Positions 34,744-44,280 are shown, counted from the stretch's first letter. The stretch: DNA of 58,633 nucleotides from Salibaculum sp035270045 (GCF_035270045.1 NZ_DATFIP010000032.1:1-58633); one strand, 5' to 3'. Numbers and translations: made by a program. Notes: a model not told the origin generated them from the letters alone.

Positions 34744-35330
34744 CCTGCCTGGTCGGGCTCACCGGGTCTATCGGGATGGGCAAGAGCACCACCGCTCAGA
34801 TGTTCGCGGAGGAAGGCGTGCCGGTTTGGGATGCAGACGCTGCGGTCCATCGGCTCTATTCCCTTGGCGGCTCGGCAGTGCCTGAGATCGAAAAGGCATT
34901 CCCCGAGGCGGTTATCAACGGGGAAGTCTCGCGTGAGCGCCTCAAGGGAATGCTCCGGGCCTCTCCAGAAAACTATGCCGTGCTTGAATCCGTCGTTCAT
35001 CCTCTGGTTGCTGCCGATCGGCAGGCTTTCCTGGATCGACACGCAGATGTACCGATTGTTCTCCTCGATATTCCCCTGCTGTTCGAAACCGGCGCGGAAA
35101 CGTGGTTGGATGTGACCCTGTGCGTCTCGGCACCGGCCGAAGTGCAGAAGGCCCGCGTCCTGCCCCGCCCCGGAATGACCGAGGACCAGTTGAACGACCT
35201 TCTGTCGCGCCAGATGCCCGATTCCGAGAAGCGCGCCAAGGCCGACCACGTGATCGAAACCCAGACGCTTGACGGCACGCGCGCAACTGTCAGATCACTG
35301 CTGAAAGAGCTGAGGAAGACCCATGCGTGA
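34740..35330 (+). CDS. coaE: Dephospho-CoA kinase
   Basis: CoaE (196 residues) adds the last phosphate in coenzyme A synthesis. The P-loop GSIGMGKST occupies residues about 9-17, VWDADAAVHRLY is the substrate loop, and DIPLLFETGAETWLD is typical of the lid region. The stop lies eight bases inside dnaQ. Confidence 0.94.
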   Translation: MTCLVGLTGSIGMGKSTTAQMFAEEGVPVWDADAAVHRLYSLGGSAVPEIEKAFPEAVINGEVSRERLKGMLRASPENYAVLESVVHPLVAADRQAFLDRHADVPIVLLDIPLLFETGAETWLDVTLCVSAPAEVQKARVLPRPGMTEDQLNDLLSRQMPDSEKRAKADHVIETQTLDGTRATVRSLLKELRKTHA

Positions 35331-36054
35331 AATCGTTCTCGATACCGAAACCACCGGCTTCGAGCCAGGGCAGGGCGATCGCCTGGTCGAGATCGGCGCG
35401 ATCGAACTCCTGAATCACATGCCGACGGGACGCACCTATCATCAGTATATCAACCCGCAACGGGACATGCCGCAATCAGCCTTCGACGTTCATGGAATCG
35501 GCCCCGATCTGCTGGACCCTCCCCGCCCCGCGGCCGCTGCTGAGGTCACATTGCGGGACAAGCCGGTGTTCGGCGCCGTGGGGCAGGCGTTTCTTGATTT
35601 CATCGGGGATGCGAAGCTGGTTATTCATAATGCCGCGTTCGACATGAAATTTCTCAATGCCGAACTGGGGTGGGCCAGCTTGGCACAGATCCCGTGGGAT
35701 CAGGCTGTCGACACCCTTGATATGGCGCGACGAAAGTACCCCGGTTCGCCAGCTTCGCTTGATGCACTCTGTCGCCGATTCAGCATCGACAACGCGGCCC
35801 GGACGTTGCACGGGGCACTTCTGGATAGTGAAATCCTGGCAGAGGTCTACCTTGAATTGATCGGTGGCCGGCAACCGGGCCTGGTTCTTTCGACCGCCGG
35901 ACTGGATCGGGCGGCCGTGTCAAACGATGACTGGCGTCCGCGCCCGCGGCCCGATGCCTTGCCGCCGCGGCTTACGGATCGGGAAAGGAATGCCCATACC
36001 GCCTTTGTCGAGACGTTGGGCGCGGATGCCCTTTGGAAAACGCTGTACGGCTGA
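35323..36054 (+). CDS. dnaQ: DNA polymerase III epsilon subunit (proofreading exonuclease)
   Basis: DnaQ (243 residues) is the 3'-5' proofreading exonuclease of the replicase. Exo I is VLDTETTGFEPGQGDRLVEI with metal-binding Asp7 and Glu9, Exo II is VIHNAAFDMKFLN, and Exo III is LHGALLDSEILAEVYLEL. The C-terminus carries the polymerase-binding tail. It ends three bases before the convergent secB stop. Confidence 0.95.
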   Translation: MREIVLDTETTGFEPGQGDRLVEIGAIELLNHMPTGRTYHQYINPQRDMPQSAFDVHGIGPDLLDPPRPAAAAEVTLRDKPVFGAVGQAFLDFIGDAKLVIHNAAFDMKFLNAELGWASLAQIPWDQAVDTLDMARRKYPGSPASLDALCRRFSIDNAARTLHGALLDSEILAEVYLELIGGRQPGLVLSTAGLDRAAVSNDDWRPRPRPDALPPRLTDRERNAHTAFVETLGADALWKTLYG

Positions 36055-36057
36055 CTT

Positions 36058-36573
36058 TCAGGCGTCGGATTGTTGCTGTTGCTGTTGCTGTTGGCGCTGA
36101 GCGATCTGCTGGCGGTAGAGCGCAAGGAAATCGATCTGCTCCAGGTTCAGCGGCGGAAAACCACCATCGCGGGTCACGTCGCTTACGATCCGGCGTACGA
36201 AGGGGAAGGTCTGGCGCGGGCATTCGATCAGAAGGAAGGGATGAAGCTGGTCATCCGGCACGCCCTCGACCTGAAAGATCCCGGCATACTCGAGCTCCAA
36301 CAGGAACAGTGTCTTGTCCGTGCCTTGGTTGGTCGAGGTGACCTTCATCTTGGTGATCACTTCGTATTGGTTTTCCGTCGCGCGCTTGCGGCCATCGAGG
36401 CTGACCTCGACCTTGATCTCGGGCTTTATCTCGCCATCTACACCGTTCTGGGCCATGACGTTCTCGAAGGAGATGTCACGGGTATACTGTGCAAGGATCT
36501 TGTTCTTGATTTGCGGGGCTTGCTGCTGCGTGGCGGAGGTATCTTCCGCTGCACCATTCTCGTTCTCGGCCAT
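36058..36573 (-). CDS. secB: Protein-export chaperone SecB
   Basis: SecB (171 residues) holds pre-proteins unfolded and passes them to SecA. ATG 36573 has AGGAG six bases upstream; the longer frame is unsupported. The conserved core reads YTRDISFENV, LELEYAGIFQVEG and LLIECPRQTFPFVRRIVSDV, then GFPPLNLEQIDFLALYR. The C-terminus ends in eight consecutive glutamines plus SDA, encoded by a CAACAG-type repeat. Confidence 0.95.
   Translation of the reverse strand: MAENENGAAEDTSATQQQAPQIKNKILAQYTRDISFENVMAQNGVDGEIKPEIKVEVSLDGRKRATENQYEVITKMKVTSTNQGTDKTLFLLELEYAGIFQVEGVPDDQLHPFLLIECPRQTFPFVRRIVSDVTRDGGFPPLNLEQIDFLALYRQQIAQRQQQQQQQQSDA
36070..36093 (-). repeat. Short CAA/CAG repeat encoding the SecB poly-glutamine tail
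   Basis: Eight glutamine codons, alternating CAA and CAG with CAA last, form a near-perfect hexanucleotide repeat at the end of secB. Loss or gain of units would change tail length in frame. Confidence 0.85.
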
Positions 36574-36643
36574 CGGGCACTCCTGGTTCACATGATTGAA
36601 CGCTTCGTAGCAGCCGATTGCAGTAGCCTCAATGGCCGCGGCG

Positions 36644-37141
36644 TCAGTGGCGCGTCCAGCCGGAGCCTTCGTCGCGTGGCGGCTGATCGGGTGGTATGTC
36701 CTCGAACTCTGCGTCCACGACCCTGTCGCGCGGCGGGCGACGGTTGCCGGGGCCACGATCGGCGGCGCTGTCCGGACCCATTTGGAATGATTGCACCCTC
36801 AGGCGCTTGCGGGCCCAACCGAATAGAGCCTGACGTATCCGGGGGACAAGTAGAGCGAACCCCACAGCGTCGGTGAAGAAACCCGGCGTCAGCAACAAGG
36901 CACCGGAAAACAGGATCATTGCGCCATGAGCGAGCGGCTCCGAAGGATCGTCGAGATCTGCCATCGAGCGCCGCAGCCGCTCCATAGCCATGGCGCCTTG
37001 GCTGCGCACCATGGCCGCCCCCAGGATCGCCGTGGCCACCACGATGAACAGCGTCCAGCCCAACCCTATGAGACCTCCCAGCTGGATGAACAGCGTGATC
37101 TCGATCAGCGGAATCGCGATGAAGAGGAGAAAAAGCGGCAT
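36644..37141 (-). CDS. fxsA: FxsA family membrane protein
   Basis: FxsA-type inner-membrane protein (165 residues) with four hydrophobic segments; residues 1-120 match the family (FLLFIAIPLIEITLFIQLGG, VRSQGAMAMERL, LLTPGFFTDAVGFALLVP). In E. coli FxsA overproduction relieves exclusion of phage T7 by the F plasmid; its normal role is not established. The polar C-terminus ends with charged residues. It reads toward secB, 70 bases away. Confidence 0.88.
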   Translation of the reverse strand: MPLFLLFIAIPLIEITLFIQLGGLIGLGWTLFIVVATAILGAAMVRSQGAMAMERLRRSMADLDDPSEPLAHGAMILFSGALLLTPGFFTDAVGFALLVPRIRQALFGWARKRLRVQSFQMGPDSAADRGPGNRRPPRDRVVDAEFEDIPPDQPPRDEGSGWTRH

Positions 37142-37252
37142 TCAGGTCCTCTCTCTGGCAGAAGTAGGCAGGTCCCGAGGTGGACTTGGCCCCGTCGCAA
37201 CCTTACATAGGTTCGACAGGTCAAGGTTGCTACATCCGCAAGAGAGATATCC

Positions 37253-37912
37253 ATGAATTCGCCTATTATACAGCTATTGGTCCTCGCCGGGATCGCCGTT
37301 TTCCTGATCCTCCGGCTGCGGAGCGTCCTGGGAACCCGGGAAGGGTTCGAGAAGTCCCCTGTGCCGCGCCAGCCTGGCAACCAGAACCAGGGACCGGAGC
37401 TTGAAGTCATCGAAAGCGGGCCGGATCATGACATCATTGATAACGTTGCCGATGACAGCGATGCGGCCAAGGCGCTCGCAAAGATGAAACGGATCGATAA
37501 CAGTTTCTCCGTCAATGAATTCCTTCAAGGTGCGCGGGGTGCGTACGAGATGATCCTTACGGCCTTCGAACAGGGCGATATGGCGGATATCAAGCCTTTC
37601 CTGTCCGAAGATGTCTACGAGGCTTTTGCAGAGGTCGTCGAGTCTCGCCGGGAACAGGAACTCGACATCGAGTTTACCTTCGTGGGCGTCTCCGAACTCA
37701 GGCTGATGGATGCCGATTTCGATGATATGACCAACGAGGCAGAGCTGACGGTTCGGTTCCTTGGAGAGATGACCTCGGTCGTGCGCGACAGCGCGGGTGA
37801 GATCATCGAGGGATCGTCCAGCGATATCAAGCGACAGCGGGACGTGTGGACCTTTGCACGCAAGATGGGAACCTCGGACCCGAACTGGATTCTTGTCGCA
37901 ACGGGCGAATGA
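37253..37912 (+). CDS. TIM44-like domain protein (TimA-like)
   Basis: This 219-residue protein has one N-terminal membrane helix (about residues 5-22, IQLLVLAGIAVFLILRLR), a polar linker, and a C-terminal TIM44-like domain from about 80 (FSVNEFLQGARGAYEMILTA, FLSEDVYEAFAEVVESR). The domain is shared with the mitochondrial import factor Tim44, and alphaproteobacterial TimA is membrane-anchored; its exact role is unclear. It is followed by mltA with a four-base overlap. Confidence 0.87.
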   Translation: MNSPIIQLLVLAGIAVFLILRLRSVLGTREGFEKSPVPRQPGNQNQGPELEVIESGPDHDIIDNVADDSDAAKALAKMKRIDNSFSVNEFLQGARGAYEMILTAFEQGDMADIKPFLSEDVYEAFAEVVESRREQELDIEFTFVGVSELRLMDADFDDMTNEAELTVRFLGEMTSVVRDSAGEIIEGSSSDIKRQRDVWTFARKMGTSDPNWILVATGE

Positions 37913-38949
37913 CAGGAAGAATGACGGGGCGGATCGGATCGGCCGTGTTTGCCCTGACCCTGGCGGGTGGGACTGTCATGGCTGATCCAAATTACAGCCT
38001 GCTGAGTTTTTCCGACCTGCGCGGCTGGGCCGAGGACGATCATCAGGCCGGTCTGGACGTTTTCCTGCGAACCTGCGGGGACATCGACGCCGAGGATTGG
38101 CGCACCATCTGCGCCTTGGCCCGCAAGGGGCAAGAGGCGCGGCGTTTCTTCGAGACATTCTTTGTGCCAGTCCTGATCGAGGACGGCCGCGACATGCTTT
38201 TCACTGGTTATTACGAACCTGAACTCACGGGCGCACGCTTTCGGGGCGGCCCGTATCAATATCCCCTCTACAGGCCGCCCGACGGGATTGAGGATCCTTG
38301 GTTTACTCGCCGAGAGATCGAGGAACGCGCAGTGCTGGACGGAAAAGGACTGGAAATCGCCTGGATCGATGATCCGGTCGACGTGTTCTTCCTCCAAGTG
38401 CAAGGGTCGGGACGGGTCAGGCTGGACGACGGATCCGTGATCCGCGTCGGTTATGGCGGGGCGAACGGACACGAGTATTCCTCGGTCGGGTCGGAACTGG
38501 TGCGCCGCGGGGTCTATGAACCCTACCAGGTTTCGACCGATGTGATCCGATCCTGGGTCCGGCGTAACCCCGAAGCAGGACAGGAACTGCTCTGGACCAA
38601 CAAGAGCTTTGTTTTCTTTCGGGAAATCAATCATGTCCCCGCCGACCAAGGCCCGTTGGGGGCGATGGGTAGGCCAGTCACGCCCGGCCGGACGATTGCC
38701 GTCGACCCGTCCATCGTTCGCCTTGGCAGCCCTGTCTGGATCGAAAAATCGGGCGAGGGTCCGTTGAATCGGCTTATGGTCGCCCAGGATACCGGCTCGG
38801 CTATCACGGGGGCGCAACGGGCGGATATCTTCATCGGTACGGGCGACGTGGCCGGGCAACGTGCGGGCCGCATCCGGGATGGCGGTCGGATGATCGTTCT
38901 GATGCCGATTCAGCGTGCGCTGGCCCTGGTGCCAGAGACCGTGCGATGA
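37909..38949 (+). CDS. mltA: Membrane-bound lytic murein transglycosylase A
   Basis: MltA (346 residues from ATG 37909, which overlaps the preceding stop) cleaves peptidoglycan to 1,6-anhydro products. The signal-peptide-like N-terminus (AVFALTLAGGTVMA) is cut before DPN; no lipobox cysteine is visible, so it is probably a soluble periplasmic form. The MltA domain has FTGYYEPELTGAR and FFLQVQGSGRV, and the C-terminal 3D domain has AQDTGSAITGAQRADIFIG with its three aspartates. ATG 37921 is an alternative start. Confidence 0.92.
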   Translation: MTGRMTGRIGSAVFALTLAGGTVMADPNYSLLSFSDLRGWAEDDHQAGLDVFLRTCGDIDAEDWRTICALARKGQEARRFFETFFVPVLIEDGRDMLFTGYYEPELTGARFRGGPYQYPLYRPPDGIEDPWFTRREIEERAVLDGKGLEIAWIDDPVDVFFLQVQGSGRVRLDDGSVIRVGYGGANGHEYSSVGSELVRRGVYEPYQVSTDVIRSWVRRNPEAGQELLWTNKSFVFFREINHVPADQGPLGAMGRPVTPGRTIAVDPSIVRLGSPVWIEKSGEGPLNRLMVAQDTGSAITGAQRADIFIGTGDVAGQRAGRIRDGGRMIVLMPIQRALALVPETVR

Positions 38950-39539
38950 GACGGCCGCGCCATCTTTCGCCTGAGGAGCGGGATCTCTGGGACAAGGTGG
39001 CGCGCACGGCCAAACCGTTGGAGAACCGCTCCGAGCCGCGCTTGTCCGGCCGGCGGAAACCCGACGCCAAGACACCAGCGGACGATGAGACGGCATCCCC
39101 CGTTACCGCATTCCGCATCGGTGAGAAGATCGACCATTCCGGCGATCATGACCTGCTGCCGTCGTTGGGGGAACAGATGGGCCGGGCACCGATCGCCATG
39201 GATCGCAAGACCCATGGCAAACTCAAGCGCGGCAAGCTCAAGCCCGAGGCCCGGATTGATTTGCACGGGATGACCCTGGCACAGGCGCATCCTGAACTCA
39301 CGTCATTCATTCTGTCGTCGCAAGCCATTGGGCGGCGGTTGGTCCTCGTCATCACGGGCAAGGGGAAACCGCGCGATACCGGCGACCCTATCCCGACACG
39401 ATTGGGCGTGTTGCGCCATCAGGTGCCTCAATGGCTGCGGATGCCGCCGCTTGGTCCGATCGTCCTGCAAGTGAGCGAGGCCCATGCCCGCCACGGCGGG
39501 CACGGGGCCTTTTACGTCTATCTACGTCGCCGGGGCTGA
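38946..39539 (+). CDS. Smr/MutS2-type endonuclease domain protein
   Basis: This protein (197 residues) has a polar, disordered-looking N-terminus and a C-terminal Smr domain: IDLHGMTLAQAH and LVLVITGKGKP, then QVPQWLRM and HGAFYVYLRR. Smr domains cut DNA or RNA structures, and stand-alone alphaproteobacterial versions have no fixed role. It overlaps mltA by four bases and its 3' end overlaps the convergent MFS gene by 18. Confidence 0.9.
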   Translation: MRRPRHLSPEERDLWDKVARTAKPLENRSEPRLSGRRKPDAKTPADDETASPVTAFRIGEKIDHSGDHDLLPSLGEQMGRAPIAMDRKTHGKLKRGKLKPEARIDLHGMTLAQAHPELTSFILSSQAIGRRLVLVITGKGKPRDTGDPIPTRLGVLRHQVPQWLRMPPLGPIVLQVSEAHARHGGHGAFYVYLRRRG

Positions 39540-40742
39540 AGTCCGCAGGCTGGCGATACCGAATGCCGCGGCGATACAGGTCAGGGCGAAATAACCCGCA
39601 ATCCAGAGCATCTGTGCCTCGATTCCGACCCCCGCAGTTATCAGGCTACCAGTCAGCCCTGGCCCTACGGCAGAACCAAGAACCATGATCGCCGTGCCCA
39701 TGGCCTTGATCGCTCCGATGTTCCGCGTCCCGTAGAACTCAGCCCAGAACGCCGAGGTGATGGGATTGTTTGCCCCCGCTCCCATGGCCATGAGCATGAG
39801 CCCGAACGCCGCGCCCCAGGGCGTCTGCGCCAGCGAGAAAGCGACGAAGCCCAACGCCATGGGGAATTGGTAGATGGGCATCAATTTACGTGTGCCGACC
39901 TTGTCGATGACGAACCCTGTGCCGAAAGCAGCCGCGACGCTGATTGTCGTGTAGAGCGGGAAGAGCGCGACCAGCTCCAGGTGGGTCCACCCCTTTGTTT
40001 CGGCGTAGTGAACCTGCTGAAAGAAAAAGGCCGTGTTGAAGGCGGGCGGTCCAAGAAGCGCGGGGATCATGAACCAGAACAGCCGATGCCGGAGCACCTC
40101 GTGCCGGGTCCAGTGATGCCCTTCGAGCCCGAGCGATTGCGCGCTTTTCGCATCGTCTTGTGGGGTGCGCTCCAATCGCAGAAGGCGTTGAAGGATCGGA
40201 AGCAGGATCATCGCGAAGACAGCGCAGCCGACCCAGACCAAACGCCAGTCGAACCAGACCAGAATCGCCACGATCAGGATCGGAAGCGTGGCTTCTGCGA
40301 CGGAAAAGCCCAGGCTGGCTATGGACAGCGCCTTGCCCCGCGTTGCCACGAACCAGCGTGACATGGCGACCTGGCCCATATGGCTCATCATGCCCTGGCC
40401 CATGACCCTCAGGAAGAAGATTGCCGGAACAAGTGCCCACCAGACCGGTGCCGCAGCCATGAGGAGACATGCACCAGCCGTTCCGACCAGGATCATTGCC
40501 CCCAGCGCACGAATACGGAACACGTCCGTCAAGGCACCGGACCAGACCATCACCAGCGCACTTGCCAAGGTACCGATCGCGTAGATTTGCCCCCAGAGTG
40601 CATGGCTCAGGCCGAATTCTGCCCGGATTTCCCCCGCGAAAAGTGAAATGAAGAAGGTTTGCCCGAAGGCCGATCCAAAGGTCAGCAGAAACCCGGCAGA
40701 CAGGAAAGCCGCGTTCTGCTTGATGAAGTCTATCAGGCGCAT
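39522..40742 (-). CDS. Major facilitator superfamily transporter
   Basis: This is a 406-residue, roughly 12-helix transporter from ATG 40742, with a GTG 27 bases upstream as alternative. The loop 2-3 region (YAIGTLASALVMVWSGALTD) and the later FGTGFVIDKVGTRKLMPIYQ are MFS-like. The substrate is unknown; no neighbouring gene points to one. It shares strand and direction with the lipoprotein hydrolase gene, 49 bases upstream. Confidence 0.82.
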   Translation of the reverse strand: MRLIDFIKQNAAFLSAGFLLTFGSAFGQTFFISLFAGEIRAEFGLSHALWGQIYAIGTLASALVMVWSGALTDVFRIRALGAMILVGTAGACLLMAAAPVWWALVPAIFFLRVMGQGMMSHMGQVAMSRWFVATRGKALSIASLGFSVAEATLPILIVAILVWFDWRLVWVGCAVFAMILLPILQRLLRLERTPQDDAKSAQSLGLEGHHWTRHEVLRHRLFWFMIPALLGPPAFNTAFFFQQVHYAETKGWTHLELVALFPLYTTISVAAAFGTGFVIDKVGTRKLMPIYQFPMALGFVAFSLAQTPWGAAFGLMLMAMGAGANNPITSAFWAEFYGTRNIGAIKAMGTAIMVLGSAVGPGLTGSLITAGVGIEAQMLWIAGYFALTCIAAAFGIASLRTSAPAT

Positions 40743-40791
40743 GGATGACTCTCTGCGCCATTCGTCCACCAGTGGAAAGACCGAATCCGTC

Positions 40792-41898
40792 CTAGTTCAG
40801 CGCCATGACGGGGGACAGGATGATCTGGGTGGCGTTCTGAACGGTCAGCACGGTTCCTGGCAGGAGGCCTGTGCGGCCTGCGCGTTCCCCCTGGAAGGCG
40901 GCATTGACTTCGTTGAGGTCCTGCATGAGTGCGATCAGCGTTGGAGACGTCGCCGGCGTGAGGTGGCGTGTGCCGTCCCGGAAATTCGTGACGTCCAGCA
41001 TGGTGACGTCAAGATCGGAAACCCGGTCCACCTGAGAAAGGTTGCCCAGACGTTCCCGCTGACCGGTCAGCCGTGCAGACAACTGAAGCGCTCGGTCGCG
41101 TTTCGAGGTGAAAATCAGGAACGGCTGGGGCAGCGTGCCGATCCGGTGGGCCTGTGCGAGAAACAGCTCAACGTCTATATCCGGCGACATGAGGATGACG
41201 CCGTGGACCGTGCGTGAGGCGGCATCTTCGTCGCCGATCTCGATCTGACGCAGCGTTTCCATCGTCATCAACGACCCTAGAGAATGACCGACGAGGATGA
41301 TATCCGCGGCCCCGGCTGCCTTGACTTCGGCAAGCAGTGTTTCGAGCCCGTCACGCCCGAACAGAACGCTGTCACGGTCGTAGCTGTAGCCAAGCGGATT
41401 GTTCAGGCTGGGCCAGGCATAGTGAACAGCCAGACCCGGTATGGAAAGGTCTTCGGCCAGCTGGGCCAGCCGGATCATACCCTCCGAAAACGTGCTGTTG
41501 AAACCGTGAACAAAGACGACGACATCGCGCTGATTCTCGGGCAGCGCCCGCAAATCTTGGGCCATTGCCTGACGAAAGGCCGATGGGCCTGCAAAGCCTG
41601 TCGAAGCCGTGGCCAGGAAATCTGTTCTCGGATCGGGATCTTTGCCGGGATAGGAGACATCGCCCGCCATCCTGTCCGGCGGCACCGACAGCTCGATACG
41701 CCCATAGCTCGGTGTTTCGACGCGCTCGGTTCCGTAGATCACGCCCGGGGCGTCGCTCTTCTCCCGGGTGGTGGAGTAGTAGATGGACCGCACGTCACCT
41801 ATTTCGGCGGCAGAGGGGTCCAGGACGATCGTGCCACGCGGGGTGCAGGCCGAAAGCAGCGCAACCGCCACGATCAGTGCGCTGGGATAGACCTTCAT
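40792..41898 (-). CDS. Alpha/beta hydrolase lipoprotein (DUF900 type)
   Basis: This 368-residue protein has a lipobox at about 15-19 (LLSAC), so it is probably a lipid-anchored protein. The hydrolase fold shows VVVFVHGFNSTFSEGMIRLAQ, the nucleophile elbow GHSLGS, and a later SPDIDVELFL segment typical of DUF900. The substrate is unknown. ATG 41898 overlaps the hslU stop (TGATG), so it is the last gene of the hslV operon. Confidence 0.85.
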   Translation of the reverse strand: MKVYPSALIVAVALLSACTPRGTIVLDPSAAEIGDVRSIYYSTTREKSDAPGVIYGTERVETPSYGRIELSVPPDRMAGDVSYPGKDPDPRTDFLATASTGFAGPSAFRQAMAQDLRALPENQRDVVVFVHGFNSTFSEGMIRLAQLAEDLSIPGLAVHYAWPSLNNPLGYSYDRDSVLFGRDGLETLLAEVKAAGAADIILVGHSLGSLMTMETLRQIEIGDEDAASRTVHGVILMSPDIDVELFLAQAHRIGTLPQPFLIFTSKRDRALQLSARLTGQRERLGNLSQVDRVSDLDVTMLDVTNFRDGTRHLTPATSPTLIALMQDLNEVNAAFQGERAGRTGLLPGTVLTVQNATQIILSPVMALN

Positions 41899-43202
41899 CA
41901 CAGGACGTAGCGGCTCAGATCGGCGGAACGGCTGAGCTCTCCCAGGTGGTCCTCGACGAAATCGGCATTCACGACGATCTCCTCTCCGGCCTTGTCGGGC
42001 GCGGTGAAGGACAACTCTTCGAAGACCCGCTCCATGACAGTATAGAGCCTGCGCGCGCCAATATTCTCGACGCTCTCGTTAACCTCGGCAGCGATCCGGG
42101 CCAGGGCGGCGATCCCATCTTCGGTGAAGGATACGGTCACCTGTTCGGTGCCCATTAGGGCAGTATATTGCCGGGTCAGGGCATTGTCCGTCTCTGTCAG
42201 GATACGGATGAAATCCCCCTCGGTCAGCGCGCGCAATTCCACCCGGATCGGCAGACGCCCCTGAAGTTCCGGAAGCAGGTCCGACGGCTTGGCAATATGG
42301 AACGCGCCCGAGGCAATGAACAGGATATGATCAGTTTTGACCGGGCCATGCTTTGTGCTCACGGTGGTGCCCTCGATCAGCGGCAGCAGGTCGCGCTGCA
42401 CGCCCTCGCGGCTGACATCGGCACCGCGTGCATCGGCATTGCGGCAGACCTTGTCGATCTCGTCCAGGAATACGATGCCGTTCTGCTCGACGCTCTCTAC
42501 GGCCTGTTTCGTGACCAGTTCGTCGTCCAGAAGCTTGTCGGCCTCGTCGTTGATCAGCAGGTCATAGCTATCGGCGACGGTAACGCGCTTCTTGACTGTC
42601 CGCCCGCCGAAGGCCTTGCCGAAGATCGCACCCAGGTCCATGCCCGGCGCCATCCCCGGCTGGCCGGGCATCTCCATGCCGCCAAGCGGGTTGGAACTGT
42701 CCTGTAGCTCCAGCTCGATCACCGTGTCATCCAGCTCACCCGCCTTGAGTTTCTTGTGGAACATCTCGCGGGTGGCCTCGCGGGCGTCATCCCCCGCTAT
42801 GGCAGTGATGACCCGTTCCTCGGCGGACCGATGCGCTTTGGATTTCACGTCCTCCCGCATGTATTCGCGCGTCTGGACGATGGCGGCATCGACGAGATCC
42901 CGGATGATCTGTTCCACGTCGCGCCCGACATAGCCCACTTCCGTGAACTTCGTGGCCTCGACCTTGAGGAACGGCGCCCGGGCCAACTTGGCCAGGCGAC
43001 GGCTGATCTCGGTCTTGCCGACGCCGGTGGGGCCGATCATCAGGATGTTCTTGGGATAGACCTCGTCGCGGAGGTCGTCACCCAGTTGCTTGCGGCGCCA
43101 GCGGTTGCGCAAGGCCACGGAGACCGCGCGCTTGGCGTCCTTTTGGCCGATGATGAAACGGTCGAGTTCGGAGACGATTTCGCGTGGGGTCAGGTCGGTC
43201 AT
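41898..43202 (-). CDS. hslU: ATP-dependent protease ATPase subunit HslU
   Basis: HslU (434 residues from ATG 43202, preceded by AAAGGA) unfolds substrates for HslV. It has SELDRFIIGQKDAKRAV, Walker A GPTGVGKTE, the pore-associated GYVGRDVEQ, Walker B NGIVFLDEIDK, sensor regions, and the C-terminal YVL that docks in HslV. It is separated from hslV by a gene for a membrane protein. Confidence 0.96.
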   Translation of the reverse strand: MTDLTPREIVSELDRFIIGQKDAKRAVSVALRNRWRRKQLGDDLRDEVYPKNILMIGPTGVGKTEISRRLAKLARAPFLKVEATKFTEVGYVGRDVEQIIRDLVDAAIVQTREYMREDVKSKAHRSAEERVITAIAGDDAREATREMFHKKLKAGELDDTVIELELQDSSNPLGGMEMPGQPGMAPGMDLGAIFGKAFGGRTVKKRVTVADSYDLLINDEADKLLDDELVTKQAVESVEQNGIVFLDEIDKVCRNADARGADVSREGVQRDLLPLIEGTTVSTKHGPVKTDHILFIASGAFHIAKPSDLLPELQGRLPIRVELRALTEGDFIRILTETDNALTRQYTALMGTEQVTVSFTEDGIAALARIAAEVNESVENIGARRLYTVMERVFEELSFTAPDKAGEEIVVNADFVEDHLGELSRSADLSRYVL

Positions 43203-43224
43203 GGGTGTCCTTTTCGGGTCGGGC

Positions 43225-44280
43225 TCAGGTCGAGGGCGGCAGCCGGTCGAGTGGCAGGAAGGGCATGAGTCGCAGCAGTCGCGCCCGGATGCCTTCCCAG
43301 AAGGCGCCCAGCACAAGCAGTACGGCTCCCAGGGCGACGATGGTCGTTGCGGCGTGGCTCTCGCTTAGAACGGTAAAGGAAAGCGTGACGACATAGCCGA
43401 TGGCCGCGATCAGGAATGACCGGCGGTCAATCACGATGGCCACCAACGCGAATAAAGCGAGCACGGCCAGCAGAAACAGTAGTGATCCATCCCTGTCCAG
43501 AAGGCTCAGTGCCAGGGTGTTCACCAGTGCGGGCGCGGCCACGAGATGCAGCCAGAACCCGTTTGCGGATCGACGGGTCACGCGGTGCGGGTCGCTCATG
43601 TCGAAGCACATGGCCCCGACGAAGACCAGCACGCCCAGTGCCAGGGTGATCCAGGCAAAGGGGCCATCGGCGGACAGCAGGAAAAGATCATCCACATTGG
43701 TCGGTGAGCCGGCAGAGGTCGCCGCCAGGAGAATGGCCACGACGAAAAGCCCCACGGCGATCATGGCCATGGCGAAGGGCACTCGGAACCGCAACCAGAA
43801 GACCGCAAGTGCCAGCGTGGTCAGCCCGAAAGGCCAGGGCAGACTCGAAAAATCCTGCTGTACGACCATGAAGGGCTGTGCGAACGCGGCAATAAGTCCG
43901 GCTGCGGCATTGGCTGCAAACAGGACCGACAGGGCGATCGCCGGCGCGACCATGCGACGGCGACGAATGAAGTATTCGGATAGCAGCCAGAGTACCGCCG
44001 CCGCGATCGCGGCCGTGGTGATCGTCTGGGTGCGGTAGTTCACGATTTCCGTGGTCATGGTGACGGCATTCATACCCAGCCAGCCAGAGGCCAGAATGAC
44101 CAGGCCGATCACGATGAATATCTCGTTGAAGCCCTTGAACAGTTCGAAGGGTTCATCGCCGGGGGACAAGCCTTCGCGCGCACCGCGGCGGCTGTCGGAA
44201 AGCGTGGCCAGTGCGGCGGCCTGCCGCTCAGTCACGATACCGGCCGAAACCGCGGCGCGAAGATCGTCGCGCTCGATCAT
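43225..44280 (-). CDS. DUF2157 domain membrane protein
   Basis: This membrane protein (351 residues) has a cytosolic N-terminus (MIERDDLRAAVSAGIVTERQ, then FELFKGFNEIFIVIGLVILA) followed by about ten hydrophobic helices. The N-terminal part is like DUF2157, a family without a known function. Its ATG overlaps the hslV stop and hslU follows after 22 bases, so it is cotranscribed between the two protease genes. Confidence 0.82.
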   Translation of the reverse strand: MIERDDLRAAVSAGIVTERQAAALATLSDSRRGAREGLSPGDEPFELFKGFNEIFIVIGLVILASGWLGMNAVTMTTEIVNYRTQTITTAAIAAAVLWLLSEYFIRRRRMVAPAIALSVLFAANAAAGLIAAFAQPFMVVQQDFSSLPWPFGLTTLALAVFWLRFRVPFAMAMIAVGLFVVAILLAATSAGSPTNVDDLFLLSADGPFAWITLALGVLVFVGAMCFDMSDPHRVTRRSANGFWLHLVAAPALVNTLALSLLDRDGSLLFLLAVLALFALVAIVIDRRSFLIAAIGYVVTLSFTVLSESHAATTIVALGAVLLVLGAFWEGIRARLLRLMPFLPLDRLPPST

